Assembly (NCBI RefSeq): GCF_001316285.1
Contig: NZ_BBDO01000003.1
Location: 198,729-262,728, forward strand
Origin: Vulcanisaeta sp. JCM 16161
Lineage (GTDB): Archaea; Thermoproteota; Thermoprotei; Thermoproteales; Thermocladiaceae
DNA length: 64,000 nt
Direction of reading: 5' to 3'
The notes beneath the pieces are model-generated. The model worked only from the letters and a program-made list of their open reading frames with translations, was not told where the DNA came from and did no database searches. Shown here one piece after another: positions 23,980 to 33,783 of this stretch (its first letter is position 1; each line of letters begins with the position of its first letter). The translations under genes and the position numbers were made by a program.

Positions 23980-24554
23980 TGGCCATGGTGGTTAGGCAAT
24001 TCGGCGGTAGGTTCCCCGCCACCTCCCTGGACGAGCTCGAGGCCCTATTTAGGGCCTCAAGCGTTGAGTTGGGTAGGAGGTTTGGGGCCCGTAGGGTCGG
24101 CGATAAGTACCTACTCCCAACCCATGCCGTTCCCTGGTTCACCCTGGTGGACCTAGGCCGTGAATACCCAATAAACGGGTTCATGATCAGGGGGGTCGGC
24201 GTTGAGGGACCCATTGACAGGCCCTGGTTCGACTTAGTCCTCGGCTTCCTAACCGGTGACTACGTGGTTGGGGTCTCCGTGGTTGGGCGCAGGACCATTG
24301 GCTGTAGGTCACGCCCCCTCAACCCACCACTCGATCTTTGGGACCTACCCAGGGGCCTTGACTTCCCGAGGCCCATTGCAGTCACGAGGGAGGTCAACGG
24401 CGGCGTGGTCGACGTCTCAGCCCCATGGACTGCCTCAGGGGGCTTGGGCTTAGCCTGGCTCCTCGACCCGCTACCTCCTCGTCTACGTGGGCTCATCAGT
24501 GTTGGTGATAGGGTCTTCATTGACCTCAGAAACTCCTCACTTTCCTCACCGTGA
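23979..24554 (+). CDS. Conserved hypothetical protein after mtaP
   Basis: The start is taken as the ATG overlapping the mtaP stop (TGATG at 23977-23981), which gives ~190 residues. The protein is rich in proline, tryptophan and glycine in the second half (RPWFDLVLGFLTGDYVVG, PLNPPLDLWDLPRGL) and predicted to be soluble and beta-rich. No family was recognised. Tight coupling to mtaP suggests a role tied to methylthioadenosine or nucleoside metabolism, but this is context only. Confidence 0.6.
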   Translation: MAMVVRQFGGRFPATSLDELEALFRASSVELGRRFGARRVGDKYLLPTHAVPWFTLVDLGREYPINGFMIRGVGVEGPIDRPWFDLVLGFLTGDYVVGVSVVGRRTIGCRSRPLNPPLDLWDLPRGLDFPRPIAVTREVNGGVVDVSAPWTASGGLGLAWLLDPLPPRLRGLISVGDRVFIDLRNSSLSSP

Positions 24555-24612
24555 CCGCGCCTTTCCTGGACGCAAAAGATATAAATACATGTGTTGTTTA
24601 GTTACTCGGTCC

Positions 24613-24966
24613 ATGAGTGGGGAGGGTCAGGGAGACATAGTTGATGAGTTGCTATCGTCGGTGCTTGGCGGTGAGAGTAGTGCTGAGGCGGAGATTGCGA
24701 AGGAGCAGGCGTTGGTTAGGGTTAGGGTTGAGAGGAGGAAGAGGCACCTGGTCACTGTAATTGAGTTTGATAGCTCGGATGTTAAGGCAATAGACATTAA
24801 TGGCATTGCTAAGGAGCTTAAGCGTAGGCTCGCGGCCGGCGGAACCGTTAGGGAGAACTCAATCGAGGTTCAGGGTGACCAGAGGCAGAGGGTTAAGAAG
24901 TTGCTCGTTGAGATGGGGTTTAGGGAGGAGAATATCCTGGTTGATGAGACCATAGTGGAGACCTAG
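24613..24966 (+). CDS. Translation initiation factor aIF1 (SUI1)
   Basis: A 117-residue protein; an upstream in-frame start was rejected because AAGATATAAATAC (24577-24589) is a TATA box ~25 nt before the ATG at 24613. The C-terminal ~85 residues match the SUI1/eIF1 fold: RRKRHLVTVIEFD, a KELKRRLAAGGTVRENS block (G-G-T motif), IEVQGDQRQRVKKLLVEM and then GF. It monitors start-codon selection on the 30S subunit. An extra acidic N terminus of ~30 residues precedes the domain. Confidence 0.88.
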   Translation: MSGEGQGDIVDELLSSVLGGESSAEAEIAKEQALVRVRVERRKRHLVTVIEFDSSDVKAIDINGIAKELKRRLAAGGTVRENSIEVQGDQRQRVKKLLVEMGFREENILVDETIVET

Positions 24967-24968
24967 CG

Positions 24969-25374
24969 ATGATTAGGAGGGATGAGAGGTTAATCAAGTA
25001 CCTAAGGGATGAACTACCCAGCCTAATTAACGAGGTGGTTAGTGGGGATGGCGACTCAGTACTGGGTGGGTTATCGAGCTCTGCATAGAGGCCCTAAACA
25101 GGTCCTGCGGCGCCTCGGCGTTGAGTGCGGTGGTGATGAGTTGGTCAATGCCTGGAGGGTCATGGAGAGGGTTATTGAGTTGAGTGGTGAGTTTGCCCTG
25201 GCCAGGTACATGGCGATTGTGGTTGGCTCTGGCTTCATATCATCGAGTGCGAGCCCCATTATTACCGACATGCTCAGTAGGGACCTACTAACCTGCATTG
25301 AGAAGGTTAGGGTCATAATACTGAGGATGGTTGAGGAGGGCAGGCCCTGGAGGGAGATTTACGGGGTTGGGTGA
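24969..25374 (+). CDS. Hypothetical helical protein between aif1 and rpo7
   Basis: It starts 2 bp after aif1 (ATGATTAGGAGG). The first frame reads RRDERLIKYLRDELPSLI and breaks near 25050. Other frames continue with VIELCIEALNRS and then ERVIELSGEFALARYMAIVVG and LSRDLLTCIEKVRVIILRMVEE to 25374, so one or two indels are present and the composite is ~135 residues. It is predicted all-helical and soluble, with no family recognised. Placement between translation and transcription genes suggests an information-processing role but proves nothing. Confidence 0.55.
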
Positions 25375-25411
25375 TTAGTTTTTTTAAAGGGTTTATTAAA
25401 ATCGAAACCGC

Positions 25412-26002
25412 ATGTTTAGGGTTTTGACCCTCGAGGACTACATCAGGATACCACCCAGCAGGTTTGGGGAGCCCCTGGAGAGGGTTGCCTTCGAGGTCCT
25501 GTGGGGTGAGTACGTGGGTAGGGTTGAGAGGGACGTCGGCGTCTACGTGGCGATATTCGACGTTGAGGTCAGCAAGAGGGGCGTGATAATATTTGGTGAT
25601 GGGGCCACCTACAACAGGGTTCGGTTCAAGGCCCTCGTCTACACGCCATTGATCAACGAGGTCGTCGAGGGCGAGGTTGTTAGGACTGAGGACTTCGGCG
25701 CCTTCGTGAGGGTTGGGCCAATCGACGCCCTAATCCACAGGACCCAGATGATGGAGGATAACGTGGTCCTCTACGACAAGCAGAGCGGTGCATTCGTCGG
25801 CGAACGCAGTAGGCGTAGGCTTGGTAGGGGCGACGTAGTTAGGGCTAGGGTCGTCGGCGTCAGCTACGTGACGGCGGGCAACAGGGACGTGGTCAGGGTA
25901 AGCCTAACCCTTAGGCAGCCAATGCTCGGTAAGCTCGAGTGGATTGAGGAGGAGTTGAGCGGCTCAAGGAAGGGCGCCCAGAAGGCCCAGCAGAAGCAGT
26001 GA
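25412..26002 (+). CDS. rpo7: RNA polymerase subunit Rpo7 (RpoE')
   Basis: Stalk subunit of archaeal RNA polymerase (eukaryotic Rpb7 homologue). Residues ~1-80 are the N-terminal tip domain (FRVLTLEDYIRIPPSRF, GVYVAIFDVE, GDGATYNRVRFKALVY). The S1/OB domain follows (VVEGEVVRTEDFGAFVRVGPIDALIH, in two parts, then RGDVVRARVVGVS). The C-terminal tail is basic and glutamine-rich. The T7/A-rich element at 25378-25395 is a TATA-like promoter ~25 nt before the ATG. The length of 196 residues is typical. The usual neighbour spt4 is not directly downstream. Confidence 0.92.
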   Translation: MFRVLTLEDYIRIPPSRFGEPLERVAFEVLWGEYVGRVERDVGVYVAIFDVEVSKRGVIIFGDGATYNRVRFKALVYTPLINEVVEGEVVRTEDFGAFVRVGPIDALIHRTQMMEDNVVLYDKQSGAFVGERSRRRLGRGDVVRARVVGVSYVTAGNRDVVRVSLTLRQPMLGKLEWIEEELSGSRKGAQKAQQKQ

Positions 26003-26042
26003 CGTGGTTAGTTAGGATTCCCGCAAGCCCTAAGTAACCCAA

Positions 26043-27565
26043 TTAGGCTAGGGTTAGCACCGCTGTTTCCACGGCGCCAGTCATTAGTAGGGCCATTGTT
26101 GAGTAGGTAATGCTCATGGTCAGTACCTGGGCGGCCACGAAGGCTATGATGGGTATTGAGGCCGCGGTGATTATGAGCACCGTGTTCGCGAGGTTCAGTA
26201 TTGCCAACGCCTGGGAACCACCCAGGTAATCCCTAACCTCCAGCTGAAACACTATGGCTGACATCACGGTGGAGGCGAGGGGGGACACGGCCAGGGCTAG
26301 GACGGGCGGTATGGCCGATGGGTGGTGAAGGACCGTGAGTATCGCCACAATGGGCACGGCTAGGGCGTAGTACGTAGTGAGCACCATGGGTATCTTCGCG
26401 AGCATCCTCCTAATCGGCGTTACAGGCATTGTGAGTATTATGGGTAGTGCCGAGTACTCTGCGTTGTACATCATGACCGGTAGGAATGAGGTTATGTAGG
26501 CGAGGGGCGCGGCGTAAGCCATAACCCCAATGGCGAGTTCGAACTGCGTTAGGTAGTTCATCGAGGTCGCCAGGGATACGTATAGGAACACGGCCATCAA
26601 CGACCCACCAACGACCAAGCCCAGGGAGCCCCTGGCACTTATTAACTGCCTCATGTAGTACCTGACCAAGCCCGTGAATACGCCCCTAAACCTGAAACCC
26701 CTGAATGGCTTGTTGGCGGTGATTAGGGACTCGGGGCCGCCCGGTATCCTTGGTCTCAATAGCCTGGGCCCAGCGTTAATCAGTAGGTATGCATCTATTG
26801 CGAGGAGCATTATTGTGGTTATTACAGAGTTAATCAATGCTGTTTGGTGGTTTGTGATGAATGGGTCGCTGATCAACGGTACGTACTGAGCAATACCTGG
26901 GCTAATTATTGCGGGGTCCTCACTTAGCATTAGGAGCGTCAGTGCTATTACCCAGGGTATTGAGTTTGTGACGACGATCAAGGACCTGGTCAGGAACGCG
27001 CTCACCGAACCCCTTCTCCCAACCACGGTGTCCAGGGCCACTATACCCATTAATGGACCCACCAGGCCCAGGAGCAATGCCTGCGCCGTGATTAGTACCG
27101 GCGCTGGCGTGTGTATTATTGCCGATACAATGATGGCTGTGATTATTGAGGATGCCAATGCACATCCACAGCCCTTACAATGGCTACTGTTGAGATGAGC
27201 CTTATGAGGTCCTCATTAAGGCCCAGGGTCCTGAGTAGGTCGCCAATTGTTGGGTAGCCCATTACCGAGGTTACTATTGGCGATAGTAACATGTAGATTA
27301 GTAGTATCATGAAGTACATGGTTAAGTACTCATAGGGTGGGGATTGGTACATACCCACCGGTGTTCTCCAGTGCGTGATTAGGCCAATAATGAGTGGTGC
27401 GGCTAGGTAGGAGGCGATCATTAACGAGGCCACCGCCTTAATAATCCCATACCCACTGATGATCCTCTCAACCCTGAGGGGCCTAGCCCCAGTCCTCCTG
27501 ACCTGGGTTATTGCCTGGGCAATCAACTCCCTATAGACAAGGCCGCCGAGCTCCCAGGGATTCAT
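26043..27565 (-). CDS. ABC-2-like permease
   Basis: A polytopic membrane protein of ~500 residues joined from two frames (shift near 27160). The ATG at 27565 overlaps the stop of the ABC ATPase, hence coupled translation. About 12 hydrophobic helices are visible (IVSAIIHTPAPVLITAQ, LGLVVGGSLMAVFLYVSL, VLIITAASIPIIAFVAAQ). A cytoplasmic basic loop (RGVFTGLVRYYMRQL) precedes helices. No substrate can be inferred; antibiotic or lipid export are typical for this type. Confidence 0.7.
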
Positions 27566-27567
27566 GG

Positions 27568-28303
27568 TCACAGACCCTCCAGTAAGCCCCTAATCTCATC
27601 CTCAGCCTAATGGCCCTTAGGAAGGCATCCTCAAGGCTACCCGCGTTGACCGCGTTCATGATCTCCGCGGGCGTTCCCTCCATGACGAGCCTACCGGCAT
27701 TTATTATGCCAATCCTCGTGCAGACCCTCTCGGCAACCTCCATTATGTGGGTCGTAAAGAGTATGGAACCACCAGCTCGAGGTGCCTCTGCATCAACTCC
27801 TTAACAACCCTGACGGACCTGGCGTCCAGGTAGTTGAAGGTTCATCCATGAGCAGTAGCCTCGGCCTATGCATTAGGGCAGCCACTATGGCAACCTTCTG
27901 CCTATTACCGGCGGAGAGCGACATTATAGGCCTATCAATGAACTCCTCAAGGCCAAGGCCCTCACCAAGGCCTCCACGTACCTGGGTCCCTAACTCCCCT
28001 AACCGAGCCCACGAACTCCAGGAAGTCCCTGGGGCTGAGCGTCTCGAGGATGAGTGGTGTCTCCAGGACCGCGCCGACCATGTTCATGACCTCGGGCCTC
28101 GGCGGCCCCATGCCAAGTACGTCTATGGCCCCCTCATACCTCACGAGGCCGAGCACAGCCCTTATCGTCGTGGTCTTACCGGCGCCGTTAGGCCCGAGGA
28201 GGCAGTAGGTCTCCCCCGGCCTTACGCAGGCACTTAGTCCATCAACGGCGACCTTACTTCCATACCTTACGGTTAATTTTTCAATCCTCAAAGCGCAATC
28301 CAT
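27568..28303 (-). CDS. ABC transporter ATP-binding protein
   Basis: Composite of several frames. Walker A LLGPNGAGKTTTI, Q-loop region VGAVLETPLI, signature LSAGNRQKVAIVAAL (LSGGxxQ variant) and Walker B LLLMDEPS are all seen but in different frames, with shifts near 28000-27960, 27845, 27775 and 27600. The C terminus in the corrected frame ends EDEIRGLLEGL with TGA at 27568-27570, overlapping the permease start. This is the ATPase of a DrrA/CcmA-like exporter with the adjacent permease. Confidence 0.8.
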
Positions 28304-28408
28304 TCAATTAAGCGCCCAACAACCAAGTATTTATTGCTTTACTGCGTTATTACGCCCATTGGTTGTGGGTAATGACTAAAACCCTCAGCCAGTAATTAGT
28401 AATGGCCC

Positions 28409-28860
28409 ATGCTTAGTTACAAGCTCTATGTGCGTAGTTACTACGAGGCATTGGGCACCAGGTACCTGGAGCTCTACCTTAGGGATAGCGTGCTTGGTTA
28501 CGTAAGGGCTGTGGAGACACTGAGGGTGAGGGCTGCGAGGATCCTGGACATCGGCTGTGGGATTGGCGTTGGGGCCGGCCTGCTGTCTGGCTTGGCTAGG
28601 CAGTACGTGTGCCTCGACATTGCCTGCGGCGTGCTTAGGTACGCCAATCACCTGCCGAACGTTGACGTGGTCTGCGCAGACGCGGCGTTACTGCCCATTA
28701 GGCCCGGCTCCATTGATTATGCCTGGCGATAAACGTCGTTAATGCCGACACCGATGGGGAGCAGGTGCTTAGGGAGGCCCTGGGCCTAGGCGCCCGCATC
28801 TACGCCGAGTCGCCTAGGGCCGTGGATAATGAGTTAATTAGTCGCCTATTGCGTGGGTAG
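28409..28860 (+). CDS. SAM-dependent methyltransferase (class I)
   Basis: A small methyltransferase-like protein of ~150 residues. The SAM-binding loop reads ILDIGCGIGVGAGLL, the acidic end of strand 2 CLDIACG, and strand 4 region VDVVCADAALLPIRPGSIDYA, the usual order for the Rossmann-like fold. One frame change near 28728 is followed by VVNADTDGEQVLREAL and a TAG at 28858-28860. The C-terminal half of the fold is short, lacking the last strands, so the protein may be a minimal or degenerate enzyme. Substrate unknown. Confidence 0.7.
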
Positions 28861-28894
28861 GTTTTTAACTCGGGCCTAACATTAATGCTGGTTA

Positions 28895-29617
28895 ATGGGT
28901 TCTGGGGATGTTATTAAGGAGTTGAGGGATAGGGAGGAGGAGGCTAGGAGGATTAGGAGGGCTGAGGCTGATTGGGGGTACATAAACTCACTGCCCCCCA
29001 GGGTTAAGTTAGCGGTCATTCACTATATAGAGACTGGGGATATTTACGTGTCGGCTAGGATAGCCGGTATGAGTGTTGAGGAGTTTAATGAGGTTAGGAT
29101 TAGGGCGAGGTCCCAAATGTCAACTGACGCCATTGCCGACACGTCATTCATAATAGACTGGGTCAGGTACTCAGGTAGGGACCTGCTATTTAGAATATTC
29201 AACACCGTGTGGATTCCCGAGCCCGTGCTTAATGAGGTTAGGTCTGAAAACTCCCTTTCCTGGATAACGAGTAGGTTGGCTGAGGGTAGGCTCGCGTTAT
29301 TCCCTGAATTAAGCAATTATAGGGATGAGGCCCTTAGGCTCATGGAATTGAGCAGTAGGTACCCAGTTAGGAGGCTCGATTACCCGGAGGCCTACTGCAT
29401 TGCTGTGGCCAGTGATAGGGGTTACGTAGTTCTTTCAGAGAATGGCGGTGCCTACGCGTCGCAGTTCCTATATGCTAGGGCGAGGGTTTGGAGGGCCTTT
29501 GAGGTTCTGGCGGAACTACTTAGGCTGGGTTTGATCGATAGGGGTGAGTTTTATAAGTATGAGCGTGAGACCCTGCATAGGTTCCCAAGGAGGGACATGG
29601 AGAGGCTTGGGCTATGA
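28895..29617 (+). CDS. PIN-domain protein with N-terminal UPF0175-like domain
   Basis: A 240-residue fusion. Residues ~1-85 contain two helices and a helix-turn-helix-like part (PRVKLAVIHYIETGDIYVSA, then GMSVEEFNEVRIRARS), which resembles UPF0175 antitoxin-type proteins. Residues ~90-215 are a PIN-like fold: ADTSFIIDWVR with the first aspartate, WIPEPVLNEVRSE with the glutamate, and DYPEAYCIAVASDRGYVVLSENGG with the final acidic positions. The combination is that of a VapC-type toxin fused to an antitoxin-like half. It overlaps the next gene by 4 nt (ATGA). Confidence 0.7.
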   Translation: MGSGDVIKELRDREEEARRIRRAEADWGYINSLPPRVKLAVIHYIETGDIYVSARIAGMSVEEFNEVRIRARSQMSTDAIADTSFIIDWVRYSGRDLLFRIFNTVWIPEPVLNEVRSENSLSWITSRLAEGRLALFPELSNYRDEALRLMELSSRYPVRRLDYPEAYCIAVASDRGYVVLSENGGAYASQFLYARARVWRAFEVLAELLRLGLIDRGEFYKYERETLHRFPRRDMERLGL

Positions 29618-29837
29618 GCGACATCATAAGGGAGCTTGAGGAGCGTGAGAGGGAGTTGAGAGAAATGAGGAGGAGGGAGGCTGATTGGGATTTCATTAAT
29701 TCACTACCGCCCAGGGTTAGGAGTGCCGTGGTACTATTCATAGAGACTGGTGACCTAAGCTCGCCCAGAGGCTGTCGGGCCTTGGCCTTGAGGACTTCGT
29801 GGACATCCTCAGGAGGGCCAGGGTTTGGATCACCTAA
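29614..29837 (+). CDS. UPF0175-like small protein, paralogue of the preceding N terminus
   Basis: About 74 residues. It repeats the N-terminal region of the gene upstream: READWDFINSLPPRVRSAV corresponds to RAEADWGYINSLPPRVKLAV there. After ETGDLS one indel (near 29762) moves to a frame reading LAQRLSGLGLEDFVDILRR and ARVWIT, TAA at 29835-29837. Standing alone without a toxin domain and coupled to the PIN fusion, it is the likely free antitoxin or a duplicated copy. Neutralisation has not been shown. Confidence 0.6.
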
Positions 29838-29871
29838 GGCTATTTAAGGCAACCCAGTGGGGTGTAGAACC

Positions 29872-30878
29872 GTGAAGAGGGTTAGGTTGAGGTTTGCTGG
29901 TGGCGTTGAGGTTGACTTCGTTGATAGGGATCTTGCCCTTAGGCGTGTTGAGGATTGGGCTGGGCGTGGGATGGGCGTGGTTCACGTGGTTTACGGCCCT
30001 GAGGGCTGTGGTAAGACTGCCTGGTTAAGGCAATCAGCGGAGTTGCTCAGAGAATTGGGCTTTGACGTTGTTTACGTTAATCCCATTGATAGGGAGGTCC
30101 TCGCCGAGTTTAGTGTTAAGGAGTTGAGGGAGGAGTTCATGAGGCTTGTTAGGGAGGCCATTAGCCAAAACGCCCTTGGTAGGTTGGCTTGGTTGGCCTT
30201 CGACATGGCTAAGGAGTTGATTAAGGCAACAAGAGGCAAAATAGCCGTAATAGTCGACGACGCCTTCCAAATACTCGGCGTAAAGGAATCAGCAATATAC
30301 GTAAAAGCCTACTAAACCTAATCGAATACCCACCAGAAAGCTACGAAAGGATAGTCACCATAGCAGCCACGAGTGAGGGCGTTAGCCTGAGGGAGATCGG
30401 ACGCCACAGGTGGGCCTATATAGACGTCATGTGGAATATGCCCAGGGGTGGTTTTGAACAATTGTACGGGCAAATACCTGGTGATAAGCCACTATTCGAG
30501 GATGTGTGGAAGATAACGGGTGGGAATCCAAAGGCGTTGGGTCAGTTATATGAGACTAATTGGAGCATTGACGATGTGGTTAACAGGATTACTAATGAGA
30601 GAGTAATCACTCCGCGCTTCATCAGTAGGTGGCGTGGGTGGCTTGAGGAGGCTGTGAGGGACCCGGACGCCCTATGGAGCCCGGACGCGCCGGAGGAGTT
30701 AATTAATGAGTTGGTTGAGAAGAACCTAATAATTTACTTCCTACCCGAGAGGAATCCGGAGTTTTGGATTGATGAACCGCCTGGGAGGGATCCTGAGCTT
30801 GGCATTGGCAGGTATGTGGCCTGGCAGACACCACTGCATAGGGAGGCCGTTAGGAGGGCCCTCCAGGACATTAAATAA
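29872..30878 (+). CDS. P-loop ATPase of archaeal type
   Basis: It starts at a GTG after TATTTAAGGC (29841-29850, TATA-like) ~25 nt upstream. Walker A reads VYGPEGCGKTAWL and Walker B IAVIVDDAFQIL. The remaining two thirds continue in another frame from ~30310 (IEYPPESYERIVTIAATSEG, FEDVWKITGGNPKALGQL, EELINELVEKNLIIYFLPE). The GGNP motif and the winged-helix-like end are typical for archaeal STAND-like ATPases. Length ~335 residues. It is adjacent to the PIN/antitoxin-like genes, but there is no evidence they act together. Confidence 0.75.
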
Positions 30879-30901
30879 TCAACCACGCTCCACGCCAAGC
30901 C

Positions 30902-31259
30902 TCACATTAATAGTAACTCGGTGGGCCTTAGTGTTTTGTTCGCCGGATCGACCTCTAGGCCGAGCTCCTCAAGGGTTGTTGCGCCCAGGAGATATATTCC
31001 CTCATCACCAAACACCACAATCGTGCGGGCCCTTATTCCCTGAACCTCAATACCAACAACGCCAACACTCCTCTCAATGATTCCACCATCCGCAGGCTTA
31101 AACCTCCTCGAACCCATCGGCCTAACCCCCAATTCATTTAATTAATTTAACGGGCAGCACCGTATATACCGAGCCTGTGTCCACCAGGAGTTCTACCTCG
31201 CTTGGCTCGCTGAGCTTATCCACACTCCATACCCTAGCCCTAACCCTTATAAAGCCCAT
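30902..31259 (-). CDS. Single-domain retropepsin-like aspartic protease
   Basis: About 115 residues. The first frame from ATG 31259 reads FIRVRARVWSVDKL and then VELLVDTGSVYTVLP, with the catalytic D-T-G motif of aspartic proteases. After an indel near 31140 another frame continues with GIIERSVGVVGIEVQGIRA, RTIVVFGDEGIYLLG and ATTLEELGLEVDPANKTLRP. The YLLGATTLEELGL segment matches the helix after the flap in clan AA proteases. Such proteins work as homodimers; a role in peptide cleavage is inferred. A TATA-like TTATAAG (31270 region, minus strand) precedes the start. Confidence 0.72.
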
Positions 31260-31468
31260 ATCAAGATGCTCTTATAATCAATTCTTTAAAACTTTAGCGC
31301 CCCACTACGTGGTGTCTCAATTACTATTTTTCAGCATGTTCCTGAAACAATCCGCTGAGTTAAAAATTGAAAAGGCAACGCCTTACCTAAGTAATAAGGC
31401 TCAGTAACCCATCATTTACAAAAAGGATTGCTTGCCTGCCGTAATTACTGCGCAATAGCTATACCTGC

Positions 31469-32813
31469 TTATCCGTGCCTAGAGTGCCTCCTATTGATTC
31501 TCTGGGCTTTGAATACGGTGAACCTCCAGGTCGTCATTAGGTAGCTATTGCCGATGCAATGACCGCCTCGGGCAGTACTTGGTAGTTGTTTGTCATTTCG
31601 AGGAGCATCACCATGACAGCTAATGGCGCATTTGAGGCTGCGCCGAACATTGCCAGGGAGCTCACTACTACGAAGGGGGCGACGCTAGGTGCGAGCGTTG
31701 GGTATAGACCGTGAAGGAGTAGGCCCATGTCAAGCCCCGTGAAGGCGCCAATCACGAGGCCCGGCGCGAAGACTCCACCAACCTCCCCCGAGCCCAGGGT
31801 TATTGATGTGGAGATTATTTTGATGAGTGGAAGCAGGGCTAGGAGTGTTATGAGTGGTATTACCTGCGAGGAGAAGGCGCTTAACCTTGCGTAAATCGCC
31901 AAGTCCATCCAACCCTCACCAGCGCCAAGTACCTGGGGCGTTACGAGACCGATCAAGCCGACAACTAAGCCGCCAATAGCGGTCCTGGCCGCATCATTAA
32001 CCCCCAATCTGCCGAACAGTCTGCGGGCATGGTCTAATGACTCAATGTATATTATGGCTACGGCACCATCGACAAACCCTAAAGCTACGTAGAACGGCAT
32101 CGATAATATGGGCGCGCCCATCGCTACCTGGCCCAGGTATGGCTTGAAGCCAGTTACTAGGCAGAAGATTACGTAAGCCACCAGCGAGGCCACGAGGGCC
32201 GGGTATAGGGCCCTAACCTCCAGATCCCTCCTATAGGGTAGTTCAGCTGCGAGTAACGCACCCCCTATTGGCGCCTTGAATATTGCGCCTAGGGCCGCGC
32301 CCATACCAACAATCATTGCTAGGGCCCTATCCTCATCATTGAGCCCAAGCCTCTCGGCAATGAAGTATGACAAGCCACCTCCGAAGTTTCCAGTAGGTGC
32401 CTCGGGCCCCGCGGAGCCTCCTGAGCCTATTGTTATTGCCGAGAGTACCACATTAACAAGGCCGTGGAGAACGGGGTTGCTGAAGGGCCTCCTTCTACCG
32501 TGGTATGCCTCAATGACTGCGTCGAGGCCAGCCCTGGACTCGCGGAACTTCCCGGCGAGGTAGGCAACTATCACAGCGCCAATCACCGTGGACACGGGTA
32601 TTAACCAAGGCCTCTCAATGCGTGTACGTACATTAGTGAGCCGCCGAGCCCCACTGGCTCGGGTTGCTCATAACCAACCAGTAGGTTTAGGAATACGTAT
32701 GTGGTTAACCTAAGCATTAGGTAGAAGGTTAGTGCCGAGGTACCTGCGGCCAGCCCAATCAGTGCGCCAAGTATGAGCCACTTAACGGCGTAGGGCTGCT
32801 TGGCTACGTCCAT
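31469..32813 (-). CDS. Chloride channel or Cl-/H+ antiporter (ClC family)
   Basis: A ~440-residue ClC protein joined from three frames (shifts near 32600 and 31545). Selectivity-filter motifs: IGSGGSAGPEAPTGNF, where the gating glutamate of the G-x-E-x-P loop is retained, and GEVGGVFAPGLVIGA, the GGxFxPxLxIG helix N. The last in-frame part after the second shift (SYLMTTWRFTVFKAQ) matches the usual C-terminal ClC tail and runs to TAA at 31469. It helps control acid stress and charge balance in acidophiles; inferred. Confidence 0.82.
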
Positions 32814-32869
32814 AAACGTGCATGGAGATTACGAAAACCCTTAAAAGCTTTATCCATTAGAGCAAACCC

Positions 32870-33657
32870 ATGGCGCAGTTTATGACTGCGTTGTTGGCAA
32901 TCGCCTACCTAATTGCGTCCTCCATCGTTGCCTACATATTGCTCAATCGATTTACATGGCGTGGTAGGGCCTCGTGGGTCCTAATGGGTGTTGGCTTCAT
33001 GATCCTCGCACTAACACTGCAGGTAATTTTTCAGGAGATGCCGCTTCTCATGATATCCTAACCCACATTAGGGAGATTGTGATTGGGGTGCGGCATCAAT
33101 CACAGACTTAGTCCTGGGGCTCGTTAAGTCGAGTATTTACTCCATGGCAATATACATGGGCTTGATGGCGGGGATATTCCAGGAAACCTTTAGGTACTTG
33201 GCAATTAGGAATCGTGAACCCAAGTCAGCCCCATACATTAGCTATGCTTCGCCCTTATTGACGTGGCATTCGCAGTAATGGGCGTGGTATTGCCATTGTT
33301 AATACCCACACCAGTAAATCCCGCATTAATTACGCCGCATTAACACCCATCATAAGCCTGGTCTGCCTTGCCATCCAGCCCGTGGTCTCCTTCCTATTCC
33401 ACCCAGGCTCGTCAATGCTCCTTAAGGCCTATCAAACCGTTAATAGGGGGTTGAGGGGCCTAATACTCATGATCCTAGCTCACGCATACATGGACTCATT
33501 TACCTGGTACATGGACAATGCCATCGCCCTCAGACTCATTAATCCGTCATTAATAATGCCCCTATCCACGGCCTACTTCACCTCCGTGGTCCTGCTATCG
33601 GCATTCATCTTCATCACCGGCTTTAAAGCGTTAAATAATGCCGAGTGCCATGATTAA
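32870..33657 (+). CDS. YhfC-like membrane protein, putative intramembrane protease fold
   Basis: At least three frame segments. The first (32870-33061) has two TM helices (AIAYLIASSIVAYILL, VLMGVGFMILALTLQVI). The second, near 33140-33230, reads SIYSMAIYMGLMAGIFQETFRYLAI. The third (33382-33657) has HPGSSMLLKAYQTVNR and LILMILAHAYMDSFTW. This order (an E-E-x-x-R-like element followed later by H-x-x-x-D) fits the YhfC family of the CPBP clan, but the first glutamate of the pair is Q here (QETFR). Catalysis is therefore doubtful. Confidence 0.55.
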
Positions 33658-33783
33658 TGGGCCCTTGCTCATTACGTGAATTACATAACCCATCAATGCA
33701 CCTTTATGGGTGGTTATTGTTTTCTGTTTTTCACTAAGGGGACCGCCGATATTGTTTATTAAGAGTGAAAAGTACTCACGCGG

